Shown one piece after another: positions 36,994 to 44,599 of a DNA stretch of 64,000 nt (its first letter is position 1; each line of letters starts with the position of its first letter). The stretch is from NCBI RefSeq assembly GCF_900112065.1, contig NZ_FOKE01000006.1:310001-374000 (forward strand). The letters are read 5' to 3'. Below the pieces are notes generated by a model. That model did no database searches and was not told the DNA's origin. It saw only the letters and a program-made list of their open reading frames with translations. The stretch is from Cohnella sp. OV330 (GTDB lineage Bacteria; Bacillota; Bacilli; Paenibacillales; Paenibacillaceae). The position numbers were made by a program, and so were the translations under genes.

Positions 36994-37722
36994 CTAAAAG
37001 CTGTACAGGCGGTGCTGTTCGACGAACCTCATCACGCCGCTGCGGCCGACGTATTCAGGCTGCGCGTCGCCGTAGTGCATGAGGTAAATCCTTCGCTGCA
37101 GATCCTCGGGCAGCGTGAGCAGCTGCGGCAGGCAAGTATGCACCACGCCCGGCGCCTCGAGCTGGCAGTCGTGAAAAATCGTCTCCACGCCGCGTTCCGC
37201 GACAAGCCGCTTAAGCAGCTCGGGCTCGAATATCATGTCGGACGAGTAGAAAAAAGACGGTCCGAACAGAATGGAATAGCTCAGCTTCCCAGGTATGTGG
37301 GGCGTCCGCACCAGTTCTGCCGTGAGTCCCGGGAGAATCTCGAACGGCGTTCCTTCCTGCAACGGCCGAACGTCGAAGTAATCGGCGAGCGAGAGCAGTC
37401 CTTCTTGTTCGAGGCCGCCCCGGAGGGAATGCTCCCACAAAATGCCGGTCAACGTATCTGCGATATAGAGCGGGATCCGACGTTTGAACTGGAATTTCAT
37501 TTGAAAAGCGAGCTCTTCCAGTCCGCCGACATGATCCGCGTGAATATGGGTGATCAGCACGCCGTCGAGTTCCGGCAGGGTGATGCCGAGCTTGCGCATG
37601 GCGACGTGCGCGGTCGTACCGCAGTCGAGCAGGAGCTTTTTGCCTCCCGCGTAAACGATGGCGTTATTATTGTAGAACTCCTTGGCGAATGCGCTTCCGC
37701 AGCCCAGCATCCGAATATCCAT
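36994..37722 (-). CDS. MBL-fold metallo-hydrolase (RNase Z-like)
   Basis: The 242-residue protein has the metallo-beta-lactamase signature THIHADHVGG (HxHxDH) plus downstream metal ligands (LLDCGTTAHVA, FHDCQLEA, MHYGD). The chain begins MDIRMLGCGSAF, as in the RNase Z/arylsulfatase/PhnP group. It lacks the long flexible arm of RNase Z that binds tRNA, so a phosphodiesterase or related hydrolase role is more likely. The substrate is unknown. It is monocistronic. Confidence 0.85.
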   Translation of the reverse strand: MDIRMLGCGSAFAKEFYNNNAIVYAGGKKLLLDCGTTAHVAMRKLGITLPELDGVLITHIHADHVGGLEELAFQMKFQFKRRIPLYIADTLTGILWEHSLRGGLEQEGLLSLADYFDVRPLQEGTPFEILPGLTAELVRTPHIPGKLSYSILFGPSFFYSSDMIFEPELLKRLVAERGVETIFHDCQLEAPGVVHTCLPQLLTLPEDLQRRIYLMHYGDAQPEYVGRSGVMRFVEQHRLYSF

Positions 37723-37904
37723 CAGCAGCCTCCCGTGACCAAGCCCATACGGGCCCCCGACCGTAAATTCTAAATTACTGTACCATAATTTATAAGGTTG
37801 CAGAAGATGTCAATTCACATACCGGACCGGCAGTGGCGTCCGGGCTTCCGCATGCATAAATTATTCTGGCGCTCCGCACGCGGCCGCCGGAGGAGAAGCG
37901 CGAG

Positions 37905-38126
37905 ATGAGTAAGCCAGCAAGCCAGAGCAAAAGCGCTAAGGGCGGGACGAAGAAAAAAGCGCACGCAGAGCATGTCCAGCCTCAGATGAAGGTCGTCCTG
38001 TCGGACGTATGCGCCGTGTGCAAGACGCCTTGCGCGCGGGGCATCGCGTACCTCGAACGGATGCAGAAGCCGGGCGCGCTCGGCAAGGGCGTTCCCTGCG
38101 TCCTTACGCTTCCCAAAAAAGGATGA
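37905..38126 (+). CDS. Small Cys-rich hypothetical protein (73 aa)
   Basis: The first 25 residues are Lys/Ser-rich and basic (SKSAKGGTKKKAHAEH). The rest has CAVCKTPCARGIAYLERM and a later Cys in GVPCVLT, four cysteines that could bind one zinc. AGGAGAAG precedes the ATG. No membrane segment. I do not recognise the family, though its codon use and ribosome site support a real gene. Confidence 0.65.
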   Translation: MSKPASQSKSAKGGTKKKAHAEHVQPQMKVVLSDVCAVCKTPCARGIAYLERMQKPGALGKGVPCVLTLPKKG

Positions 38127-38149
38127 AGCGAGCGGGGAAATAAACGGAA

Positions 38150-38244
38150 GGGGAGAGCATTTCCCGGGCAACCGCATGATCCGAGCCGCCTTGCCGACAC
38201 TTCGGATTATCGGTCGAATCGTCCCGAAACTTTAATCTCTCCCC
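38150..38244 (+). other. Candidate structured RNA in the leader of the CuAO_N-like gene
   Basis: An 8-bp closing stem GGGGAGAG (38150-38157) / CTCTCCCC (38237-38244) encloses nested helices: CGGG (38165-38168) / CCCG (38223-38226), CCG / CGG (38211-38213) and ATCCGA (38079+100-38184) / TCGGAT (38202-38207). They are separated by purine-rich internal loops. The fold lies between two same-strand genes, about 95 bases before the next start codon. It has no U-tract, so it is not a plain terminator. I could not match it to a named riboswitch. Confidence 0.4.
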
Positions 38245-38337
38245 TTACCGCAACTTTTGCGCGCGAGCGCGGTATATACGTTTACATACGAGAAAAATGG
38301 CGTTTGTCAACTTGCGGCGAAAACGGAGGGAATTTTT

Positions 38338-38913
38338 ATGAAGCTGCGCAGGCTTCTGATATTGACGGTAGCGCTCTCTTTGGTCGGCGGCTCCGCCATA
38401 TACGCGGACACGATCGCGCAGAAGGTGCGGATCGTCATTAACAAGCAGGAGCTGGACGACCAGGGCATGCTCGAGGACGGCAAAGCGTACGTAGGCGTCC
38501 GCAGCCTGGCCGACCTGATGAAGGCGCTCGTCATTTGGGACGACTCCGCCAAGAAGGTATCGATCGTCAAGCCGAACGTGCACATGTTTTTGATGGACGG
38601 CAGCAAGCCGTTCGGTGGCGTGGAGCGCGGCAAGAAGAGCTTTAAGGTGTTTTCGCAGGTGGACAATCTGACCGTGTCGATCAACGCGTTCAAGGTGACG
38701 ATCGCGGACCCTTACGGCGACGAAAAAGAGATCGAGACGCACACGAGCAAGGAAAGCGACTTCCCGACGGACAAGGACAACTTTTGGTTCACGAGCGGCG
38801 AGTACGCCTACAATTTCAGCAGCGTAGGCAAGTACACGATCCGCTTCTGGATGAAATCGGCCGACGGAGGCGCGTACCAGGTCGTGTCGGAGAAGACCGT
38901 ATTCGCCAAATAA
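38338..38913 (+). CDS. Secreted protein with copper amine oxidase N-terminal-like domain
   Basis: The 191-residue protein has a signal peptide (cleavage near SAIYA-DTI). Residues about 28-75 (VRIVINKQELDD, AYVGVRSLADLM, LVIWDDSAKKVSIVKP) follow the CuAO_N-like repeat common in Paenibacillaceae surface proteins. The C-terminal half is beta-rich (TIRFWMKSADGGAYQV). I chose the ATG at 38338 behind ACGGAGGG; an upstream extension of the frame has no ribosome site. Exact role unknown, cell-surface location inferred. Confidence 0.8.
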   Translation: MKLRRLLILTVALSLVGGSAIYADTIAQKVRIVINKQELDDQGMLEDGKAYVGVRSLADLMKALVIWDDSAKKVSIVKPNVHMFLMDGSKPFGGVERGKKSFKVFSQVDNLTVSINAFKVTIADPYGDEKEIETHTSKESDFPTDKDNFWFTSGEYAYNFSSVGKYTIRFWMKSADGGAYQVVSEKTVFAK

Positions 38914-39045
38914 TCCGCGCCAGGCGCGGGACCATTTACGAGCCGCGAACCTGGATCGCGGCTTTTGGCGCGTCGTTTGACCCGGTACGGGGTTAGTGAT
39001 AGGATAGGGCGAAGACTAATTTAACCGATGAACGGAGGTTCTCCC

Positions 39046-39336
39046 ATGAGCGATCATGTTCATGACGAAAACTGCGATCACGAGCACGATGAAGCCGTAT
39101 TCGTCGTGACCGACGAGGATGGCAACGAGCACGAGATGGTGCTGGTGTATACGTTCGAGAGCGGAGACCAAGCGTACGCGGTGCTGCTCGACCGCAACGA
39201 CCCGGACGACGACGGCGTCATCTTCCGGATCGAGGAAGACGGCGAGGACGAAGTCCTGGTCAACATCGAGGACGACGAAGAATGGGAACGCGTCATGAAG
39301 GTGTACGAGGAGCTGGCCGCGCAGGAAGCGGACTAA
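39046..39336 (+). CDS. DUF1292 family protein
   Basis: The 96-residue product is very acidic. It contains DEAVFVVTDEDGNEHEM, DQAYAVLLDRNDP and EDEVLVNIEDDEEWE, the pattern of DUF1292 proteins (YrzB group) of Firmicutes. The N-terminus has a His/Asp cluster (HVHDENCDHEHDE). GGAGG lies eight bases ahead of the chosen ATG; an upstream in-frame ATG has no ribosome site. Function unknown. Confidence 0.88.
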   Translation: MSDHVHDENCDHEHDEAVFVVTDEDGNEHEMVLVYTFESGDQAYAVLLDRNDPDDDGVIFRIEEDGEDEVLVNIEDDEEWERVMKVYEELAAQEAD

Positions 39337-39346
39337 AGACTCGCGC

Positions 39347-39406
39347 AAAAAAGCCAATCCGTTCAAATGGGCGACGAAGCCGTCATTTGAGGGATTGGCT
39401 CTTTTT
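39347..39406. terminator. Bidirectional terminator
   Basis: Stem AGCCAATCC / GGATTGGCT continues inward with TCAAATG / CATTTGA and has A/T-runs on both sides. It lies between the convergent DUF1292 and speA genes. Confidence 0.85.
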
Positions 39407-39414
39407 GTGCTGGC

Positions 39415-40884
39415 TTAGGAAATGGCGGTCTCTTCGACGATGACCTTGACGAACTCGACGTTGCGGTCTTCCGGTCCTTTGACGGGCAGCCCGACCTCGA
39501 GGTGATCGACGATGTAGTCGATGTTGTCCTGGGAAATGACCTCCCCGGGCAGCAGGATCGGAATGCCCGGCGGATAGACATAGATGAATTCGGCGATGAT
39601 CCGGCCCGCCGACGCGCGGAAAGGCACGATCTCCGTCTCCCCGTAGAAGGCGTCTCTCGGCGTGAGGGAGAGGTGCGGGATCTGCGGAATCTCGACGACC
39701 AGCTCCTTGATCTCGCCTTTGCCCATATAGGTATCGGACAGCTCGCGCAGCGCGGCGAGCAGAATGCCCATCGACGTGTCGTCGTCGCCCGGCGTCACGA
39801 GACACAAAATGTTGTACATGTCGCTGAGCTCGACCTCGATGTTGAACTTGTCCCGCAGCCAGTTCTCCGCGTCATAACCGGTGATTCCGAGATGGCGGAC
39901 GTGAATCGTCAGCTTGGTGGGGTCGTAATCGAAGGTCGCTTCCTCGCCCAGAATATCCTCGCCGAAGCAGTACAGTCCCGGGATCGCGTTGATCTCCGCC
40001 CGCGCCTGCCCGGCTCTCGCCACAGCATTCGCCGCAAGCTCTCGGCCGTTCGTCGCCAGGTGGCGGCGCGCCGCATCCAGCGAGGCGAGCAGCGGATACG
40101 AGGTCGAGGTCGTCGTAAGCAGGCTGAGGATCGTCTGCACGCGTTGAACGTTGACGAGCGCGCCCTTGACATTGAGCACGGAGCTCTGCGTCATCGAGCC
40201 GCCGAGCTTGTGCACGCTCGTTGCGGCCATATCGGCGCCTGCCGCCATCGCGGACAACGGCAGCTCGCTAGAAAAGTGAATGAGCGCGCCGTGCGCTTCG
40301 TCGACGAGCACCGGAATGTCGTATTCGTGGACGAGGTCCACGATCTCCTTCAAGTTGGCGCACACGCCGTAATAAGTCGGATTGATGACCAGTACCGCGG
40401 ATGCGTCGGGATGGCGCTCGAGCGCCCTGCGCACCGACTGTGTCGTCACGCCGTGATCGATCCCGAGATTGCGGTCGCGCGCGGGCGACAGAAAGACGGG
40501 CCGCGCGCCGGCGAAGATGATCGCCGACAGGATCGATTTATGCACGTTGCGCGGGACGATGATCTTGTCGCCGTGGCCGCAGACGGACAAGATCATCGCC
40601 ATGATCGCCGTGCTGGTGCCCTGGACGGAGAAGAACGTAGCGTCGGCGCCGAAGGCGTCCGCGGCAAGCCGCTGCGCTTCGAGAATGACGCTTACCGGCT
40701 GGTGAAGGTCGTCGAGCGGCGCGATATTGATCAGGTCGATGTCCAGAACGTTCTGGCCGACGAAGCTGCGGAATTCGGGATCCATGCCCGCGCCCTTCTT
40801 GTGGCCGGGGATATGGAACTGGACGGGATTGCGTTCCTTGTGGCGCAGCAGCGCATCGAACAAGGGGGTGCGGGAATGGTCCAC
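39415..40884 (-). CDS. speA: SpeA-type Orn/Lys/Arg decarboxylase
   Basis: The 489-residue PLP enzyme of the ornithine/lysine/arginine decarboxylase family closely follows B. subtilis SpeA (490 residues): QFHIPGHKKGAGMDPEF at the start, the PLP lysine in ATSVHKLGGSMTQSS, and PPGIPILLPGEVI near the end. Arginine decarboxylation to agmatine for polyamine synthesis is the likely role, although lysine-specific relatives exist. I chose the GTG at 40884 because GTGAGG lies ahead and the length matches; the open frame extends 47 codons further upstream. No speE/speB is adjacent. Confidence 0.92.
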   Translation of the reverse strand: MDHSRTPLFDALLRHKERNPVQFHIPGHKKGAGMDPEFRSFVGQNVLDIDLINIAPLDDLHQPVSVILEAQRLAADAFGADATFFSVQGTSTAIMAMILSVCGHGDKIIVPRNVHKSILSAIIFAGARPVFLSPARDRNLGIDHGVTTQSVRRALERHPDASAVLVINPTYYGVCANLKEIVDLVHEYDIPVLVDEAHGALIHFSSELPLSAMAAGADMAATSVHKLGGSMTQSSVLNVKGALVNVQRVQTILSLLTTTSTSYPLLASLDAARRHLATNGRELAANAVARAGQARAEINAIPGLYCFGEDILGEEATFDYDPTKLTIHVRHLGITGYDAENWLRDKFNIEVELSDMYNILCLVTPGDDDTSMGILLAALRELSDTYMGKGEIKELVVEIPQIPHLSLTPRDAFYGETEIVPFRASAGRIIAEFIYVYPPGIPILLPGEVISQDNIDYIVDHLEVGLPVKGPEDRNVEFVKVIVEETAIS

Positions 40885-41157
40885 TTTAGCCTCACTGCCT
40901 TTCAATGCCGAACATAGAATGCGAACAAGCATGAGTATAGCAAAACCGCGGGGGATTGCAACCGTCGAAACGCGTCGCCGGGACAGGCCGTCGGAGCCCG
41001 TCGTACGCGGGGACGCGCGCGCCAAGCTGTCACGAAAACGTCATGCGCTTTCATTTGGAACGACCCGGGCGTTGTGCTACCATATGAGTTATAGATGAAG
41101 GCCGGCTCCCGATCGATGCGGGCGCGGGTCTTTAATAGGGTTAAAGGAGCAAGATAC

Positions 41158-42336
41158 GTGAAAAGCAGGCTGATCATCGTAGGACTTATGTTGTTCACCG
41201 TATTCGTAGGATTCGGCATCATCATCCCGATCCTGCCGCAGCTGGTGACGAACGCCAGCCCGGAATCGGCGAACTGGCATACGGGCGGCATGCTGTCGCT
41301 CTATTCGTTCGTGTCGTTCCTGCTGTCTCCCGTATGGGGCGGCGTCTCCGAGCGGATCGGACGGAGGCCGGTCATCATGATCGGAGTGCTTGGTTTTGCC
41401 GCCAGCTTCCTGATGTTCGGACTCGCGGACGGGAATCTGTGGATCATGTATGCGTCGCGGCTGCTCGGCGGTTTGTTCTCCGGCGCGGTCACCGCTTGCA
41501 TCGTCGCGTACGTCGCGGACATTACGTCCGAGGAGAACCGGACGAAGGGAATGGCCGTCGTCGGCATGAGCATCGGCATGGGCTTTACGTTCGGTCCCTT
41601 TATCGGCGGCGAGTTGAGCCATCTGTTTTCCTTGAACACGCCGTTTTTCGCCGCGGCCGCGCTATCGCTGCTCACGTTTTTTGCCGCCTGGCTCAAGCTT
41701 CCCGAATCGCTCGCGGCGGACAAGCGCGAAGCGGCCAGGCTGCGCAAGCGCGAGTCCCGCTGGACCGCTTTTCAGGGGCCGCTTAAGCAGCTGTACGTCC
41801 TCGCCTTTTTTGTCACGTTCTCGCTGGCCATATTGGAGGGAACGCTGCAGCTGTACGGCATCGACAAGTTCGACGTCACGCCGCGCAAGATCGGCCTCAT
41901 GTTCTTCTTCTGCGGCTTGGTCGGCGCGCTCGTACAAGGCGGTATCGTGCGGCGTCGCGTCAAGCAAGGGCAGGAGAGCCGCTATATCGCGGTCGGGCTC
42001 GTCATCTCCGCGGCAGGGTTTTTCCTGTTGCTGACGGCTCAGAGCTGGATCGCCGCTTCCGTGTACCTGTGCATTTTCGGCGTCGGCAATGCGCTCATCA
42101 AGCCGTGCGTCACCTCGCTGATCACGCAGAAGACGACCGTCTCCCAAGGCGTCGCCTCCGGCCTCAGTTCCTCGATGGACAGCCTCGGGCGCATCGTCGG
42201 GCCGCTGCTCGGCGCCGCGCTCCTGTCCGCGCAAGCCGGACTTCCTTTTATCGTGTCCGGTCTATTGTCGCTTGGCGCGCTTGGCCTGCTCGCCGGTTAC
42301 CGGAGCTCCGACCGCGCTTCGGCTTCGCGGGCTTGA
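41158..42336 (+). CDS. MFS drug exporter (Bmr/TetA-like)
   Basis: A 392-residue, 12-helix major facilitator with the DHA1 features GFGIIIPILPQLV in helix 1 and the loop 2-3 motif GGVSERIGRRPVIM. AAAGGAG precedes the GTG start. The gene is monocistronic. Efflux of small drugs or dyes by proton antiport is inferred from the family; no substrate can be named. Confidence 0.87.
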   Translation: MKSRLIIVGLMLFTVFVGFGIIIPILPQLVTNASPESANWHTGGMLSLYSFVSFLLSPVWGGVSERIGRRPVIMIGVLGFAASFLMFGLADGNLWIMYASRLLGGLFSGAVTACIVAYVADITSEENRTKGMAVVGMSIGMGFTFGPFIGGELSHLFSLNTPFFAAAALSLLTFFAAWLKLPESLAADKREAARLRKRESRWTAFQGPLKQLYVLAFFVTFSLAILEGTLQLYGIDKFDVTPRKIGLMFFFCGLVGALVQGGIVRRRVKQGQESRYIAVGLVISAAGFFLLLTAQSWIAASVYLCIFGVGNALIKPCVTSLITQKTTVSQGVASGLSSSMDSLGRIVGPLLGAALLSAQAGLPFIVSGLLSLGALGLLAGYRSSDRASASRA

Positions 42337-42363
42337 AGACAGGCTTCATGTCAAACCGCCCCC

Positions 42364-42405
42364 AAGCAGCCTTACTCCGACGCCTGTCGGGGTAGGCTGC
42401 TTTTT
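42364..42405 (+). terminator. Terminator of the first MFS gene
   Basis: Stem AAGCAGCC / GGCTGCTT extends with CCGAC/GTCGG pairs and ends in TTTTT. The last codons of the converging MFS gene run through this hairpin. Confidence 0.85.
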
Positions 42406-43691
42406 GGTTGGGCCGTTTGGGCATACGCATCTTCCCCGACAGGTCGTCCGCGCTCGCTTCCTGCCAGCGCCCAGAACAACAATGCGGCGCCGCTCACGGC
42501 TCCGCCGGCCCAGCAGACGCCGGACCAGCCGGAATAAGCGTATGCGTGCGTACCGATGAGGGAGCCGGCGCCGCTGCCGAGCGAATAAAAAATCATATAG
42601 CCGGCGGTTACTCGGTTGCGGGCCTCCGGACGAAGGGAAAACAGGAGGCTCTGATTGGTCACGTGGACGGCTTGAACCGCCAGATCGAGCAGCACGATGC
42701 CTGCAATTAACAGCAACGGAGAGCGCGCGAGCATGGCGATCGGAAGCCAGGACGCGAGCAGAAGCGCCAGCGCTCCGCCGGTCGTCCGACGTTGATAGCC
42801 TCGGTCGGCGAGGCGCCCGGCGCCGGCCGCGCCTAACGCGCCGGCTGCGCCCGCAAGTCCGAATGCGCCGATCGCGGCCGGGGAATAGGAGAACGGCGGA
42901 TCGCTTAGCGGCAGCGATAGAGAGGTCCACAACAGGCTGAAGGCGGCGAATATGAAAAACGCGAATGCCGCGCGGATGCGAAACAGCTTTTCTTGGATGA
43001 ATAGCATGGGCATCGATCGGATGAGTCCCCGATAGGACCCCCAGGATGCGTTCGAAGCGCGGGGAGCGGCATTCGGCAACGTACGCCAGGCCAACACGGA
43101 AAGCAAGGCCATGAGCGAAGCGGATATCAAATAAACGAGATGCCAGTCGCCAAGCCTCGCCAGCAGGCCGGCAAAGGTTCGAGCCAGCAAAATGCCGATC
43201 ACGACGCCGCTTGTCACGAAACCGACGACGCGTCCCCGTTCGCCGGGAGCCGCGAGTATCGAAGCGAACGCGACGAGCGATTGGGTGGCGACGGCCAACA
43301 ATCCGACGGCCGCCAAGCCGACGTACAGCGTCGTCCGTCCGTGCGCGACCCCCGTCACGGCCAAGGCGGCGGCCGACATCGCTAAATGCGCGGCGATCAG
43401 CGTTCTCCGGTTCAAGAGGTCGCCAAGCGGTACGAGCAGCAGCAGGCCGAGCGCATAAAACAGCTGCGTGACCGTGATCGCCTCGCCAATCGAAGAACGC
43501 GCGATATGAAGCGATTCGGCGATGTCGGCCAGCAACGGTTGGGCGTAGTAGATGGTGGAGACCGTCATGGACGCCGAGACGGCGAACAGCAATTTGGTCG
43601 ATCGAAGCATCGGGGCCTGCGGCGCCGGTGAATCGGCTTGCGCGTTATCGGTTTTGGCCGATACGGATTTGTTTGTCGGTTCCGTATTCAT
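42372..43691 (-). CDS. MFS transporter (YnfM/arabinose-efflux-like)
   Basis: A 439-residue, 12-helix transporter. TIYYAQPLLADIAESLHI and GDLLNRRTLI mark the DHA1 YnfM-like group. A polar N-terminal extension of about 30 residues precedes helix 1. GGAGG lies before the ATG. It is divergent from a TetR gene, the usual arrangement for a repressor-controlled exporter, and the intergenic region holds short inverted repeats. Confidence 0.87.
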   Translation of the reverse strand: MNTEPTNKSVSAKTDNAQADSPAPQAPMLRSTKLLFAVSASMTVSTIYYAQPLLADIAESLHIARSSIGEAITVTQLFYALGLLLLVPLGDLLNRRTLIAAHLAMSAAALAVTGVAHGRTTLYVGLAAVGLLAVATQSLVAFASILAAPGERGRVVGFVTSGVVIGILLARTFAGLLARLGDWHLVYLISASLMALLSVLAWRTLPNAAPRASNASWGSYRGLIRSMPMLFIQEKLFRIRAAFAFFIFAAFSLLWTSLSLPLSDPPFSYSPAAIGAFGLAGAAGALGAAGAGRLADRGYQRRTTGGALALLLASWLPIAMLARSPLLLIAGIVLLDLAVQAVHVTNQSLLFSLRPEARNRVTAGYMIFYSLGSGAGSLIGTHAYAYSGWSGVCWAGGAVSGAALLFWALAGSERGRPVGEDAYAQTAQPKSSLPRQASE

Positions 43692-43747
43692 CGTTAAGCC
43701 TCCTTCGCATCAGTTATTCGACAATAATATACCAAACGGTACAAAAC

Positions 43748-43757
43748 GTTCGTGAAC
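43748..43757. promoter_or_regulatory. Candidate TetR operator in the divergent region
   Basis: GTTC-GT-GAAC adjoins AACG-N8-CGTT (43735-43750), just upstream of a minus-strand TATATT (43726-43731). This would place a repressor over the MFS promoter. Confidence 0.4.
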
Positions 43758-43881
43758 TAATCAAATAAGAATTTCGTTGAAATGTCAATGAAATAATTAC
43801 TAATTTCAAGTCGCGTTGATCGAATTCCGATTTGAATATATAATTTATTTAATACCGATCGATAAGAAAAGGGGGGCGACG

Positions 43882-44463
43882 ATGAGCCGAACGCGGGACT
43901 TCGACGAGAACGAGGCTTTGGAGCGGGCGATGGACGTATTTTGGCGGAGAGGGTATGAAGCGACGTCGCTCTCCGACCTGACCGAAGCGATGAATATCCG
44001 GCGTCCGAGCCTCTATGCGGCCTTCGGCGACAAGCGAGCGTTGTTCGAGGCGGCGCTGCGTCTTTATGTCGCCAGGCACGCAGCTTCCGCGCGTGCGGTA
44101 CTTCAACGTAAAGGCGGGGTCGAAGAAGCGATCCGGGCTTACTTCGAAAGGGTGGTTGCCGATGCTTACGCCTCGTCGGAACGCCCGGGATGCTTTTGCG
44201 TCAATACGATGGTCGAGCTCGCGCCGAGAGAACCGATTTTCGAGTTGTTGACCCGCGAGCACCAACTCTATTTAGCCGAGCTGTTTCGCGAACGGTTGGA
44301 TCGCGGGATACAGACGGGGGAGCTCGATGCGGGTTTGAACGCGGAGGCTTGTTCCAAGTCGCTCGTCGTCTCCGTCATCGGACTGACGGTGATGCTCAAG
44401 GCGCGGCCGGACCGTTCATTCGCGGATCAGACGGTCGATGCCGTAATGTCAATATTTAGGTAA
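43882..44463 (+). CDS. TetR/AcrR family regulator
   Basis: A 193-residue repressor-type protein. The N-terminal helix-turn-helix is in DVFWRRGYEATSLSDLTEAM and RRPSLYAAFGDKRALFEAAL. The ligand domain includes GCFCVNTMVEL, as in the TetR subgroup that controls efflux or redox genes. Both the MFS gene (divergent) and the RND pump (downstream) are plausible targets. GGGGGG lies ahead of the ATG. The ligand is unknown. Confidence 0.9.
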   Translation: MSRTRDFDENEALERAMDVFWRRGYEATSLSDLTEAMNIRRPSLYAAFGDKRALFEAALRLYVARHAASARAVLQRKGGVEEAIRAYFERVVADAYASSERPGCFCVNTMVELAPREPIFELLTREHQLYLAELFRERLDRGIQTGELDAGLNAEACSKSLVVSVIGLTVMLKARPDRSFADQTVDAVMSIFR

Positions 44464-44484
44464 GCGTCCGAGGTCCGATTCCTT

Positions 44485-44502
44485 CTCAGACTTTAGTCTG
44501 AG
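44485..44502. promoter_or_regulatory. Perfect palindrome upstream of the RND pump
   Basis: CTCAGACT-TT-AGTCTGAG is an 18-base perfect inverted repeat between the TetR stop and the RND start, with no U-tract after it. It may be an operator or an RNA hairpin. Confidence 0.5.
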
Positions 44503-44599
44503 AGAAGATCCGGTCTCTGGCCGTTGTTGCCGGCAGGCCCTTCTCCTATATGCTTGATCGTAGCTGATGCAAGCATGAGGAGAGAGGGGCTATTTTAAC

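Noticed and set aside
38150..38244. c-di-AMP (ydaO), TPP, cobalamin or c-di-GMP riboswitch
   Set aside because: Characteristic blocks of these classes as I know them (for example GACAGCUAAC of ydaO) are absent, so the element is left unnamed.
39502..40917. Plus-strand open frame opposite speA
   Set aside because: Shadow frame of the strong SpeA coding sequence.
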